From NCBI RefSeq assembly GCF_014648475.1, contig NZ_BMRE01000001.1, forward strand, positions 372,001-436,000: DNA of 64,000 bases, read 5' to 3'. How positions within the stretch are numbered: position 1 is the stretch's first letter; every line of letters starts with the position of its first letter. The DNA comes from Lentzea flava. GTDB taxonomy: Bacteria; Actinomycetota; Actinomycetes; Mycobacteriales; Pseudonocardiaceae. Of the stretch, positions 63,987-64,000 are shown piece by piece. The notes beneath the pieces are model-generated. The model was not told where the DNA came from. It saw only the letters and a program-made list of their open reading frames with translations, and ran no database searches. The translations under genes and the position numbers were made by a program.

Positions 63987-64000
63987 ATGACGGAGCCGAG
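63987..64000 (+). CDS. Start of a divergent gene, cut by the window edge
   Basis: An ATG at 63987 with GGGAGG 8 bases upstream opens a frame that runs off the window after four codons (MTEP). It is probably the target of the ArsR repressor. In related actinomycetes such repressors often flank a SulP-type anion transporter, but nothing here shows which gene it is. Confidence 0.5.

Overview
The DNA is very GC-rich with strong G/C third-position bias, GTG/ATG starts, Shine-Dalgarno sites (GGAGG, AAGGAG) and many 4-base ATGA/GTGA gene overlaps. It comes from an actinomycete. Intergenic hairpins built on GATGAAGGAGCCCTTCATC and GTGAGTGCTTTCGG, together with the gene content, suggest a member of the Pseudonocardiales (Lentzea/Saccharothrix/Amycolatopsis-like); that placement is inference. 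I found no rRNA, tRNA, CRISPR array or insertion sequence.

Region A (1-34.9 kb) is a glycan and glycoside scavenging locus. It has two complete CUT2-type sugar ABC importers (608-5338 and 26551-30163) and two paralogous ROK regulators (5460-6635, 12891-14105). It has two TIM-barrel isomerases/epimerases, a Gfo/Idh/MocA dehydrogenase, an inositol-3-phosphate synthase, a UbiA-type prenyltransferase running off the left edge and a polyprenyl diphosphate synthase. Six secreted multidomain enzymes end in ricin-B (CBM13) modules: a ThuA-sorbosone dehydrogenase fusion, a GH54 arabinofuranosidase, a ThuA-3-keto-glycoside hydrolase, a second sugar dehydrogenase, a clan GH-A hydrolase and a parallel beta-helix protein. 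The recurring palindrome TGGC-N8-GCCA stands in front of four of these transcription units and looks like the ROK operator. A perfect CebR-like box, TGGGAGCGCTCCCA, precedes a fifth.

Region B (35.0-43.5 kb, with its regulator to 44.2 kb) holds a small two-component pair on the minus strand. It then has a tightly overlapping plus-strand exopolysaccharide module: NodB-like deacetylase, two GT4 glycosyltransferases, ATP-grasp ligase, FAD oxidoreductase and polyprenyl-phosphate sugar-1-phosphate transferase. It ends with an atypical LuxR-type response regulator in which the phosphoacceptor Asp is Glu.

Region C (44.3-53.5 kb) is the most striking part. An Agd3-like secreted deacetylase (CE18 type), a PelF-like glycosyltransferase, a 12-segment membrane protein in the PelG position, two epimerase/dehydratases, a sugar nucleotidyltransferase, a GH135 (Sph3-like) protein and a GH114 (Ega3-like) protein are encoded one after another. 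This is the enzyme set of fungal galactosaminogalactan combined with the core of bacterial Pel, in an actinomycete. I infer a cationic, partly deacetylated galactosamine-containing polymer.

Region D (53.5-64 kb) is mixed. It contains a D,D-peptidase-like secreted protein, a secreted protein of unknown function and an SNF2 helicase. A three-gene unit follows: a 75-residue Cys-containing small protein, an MNIO (DUF692) enzyme with a fused C-terminal partner-like domain, and a membrane-anchored deacetylase-like protein. This unit is a candidate for a novel peptide-modification system. The region ends with a quinone-oxidoreductase-like protein, a MocR/PdxR-type regulator and an ArsR-type repressor with its palindromic operator and a divergent gene leaving the window.
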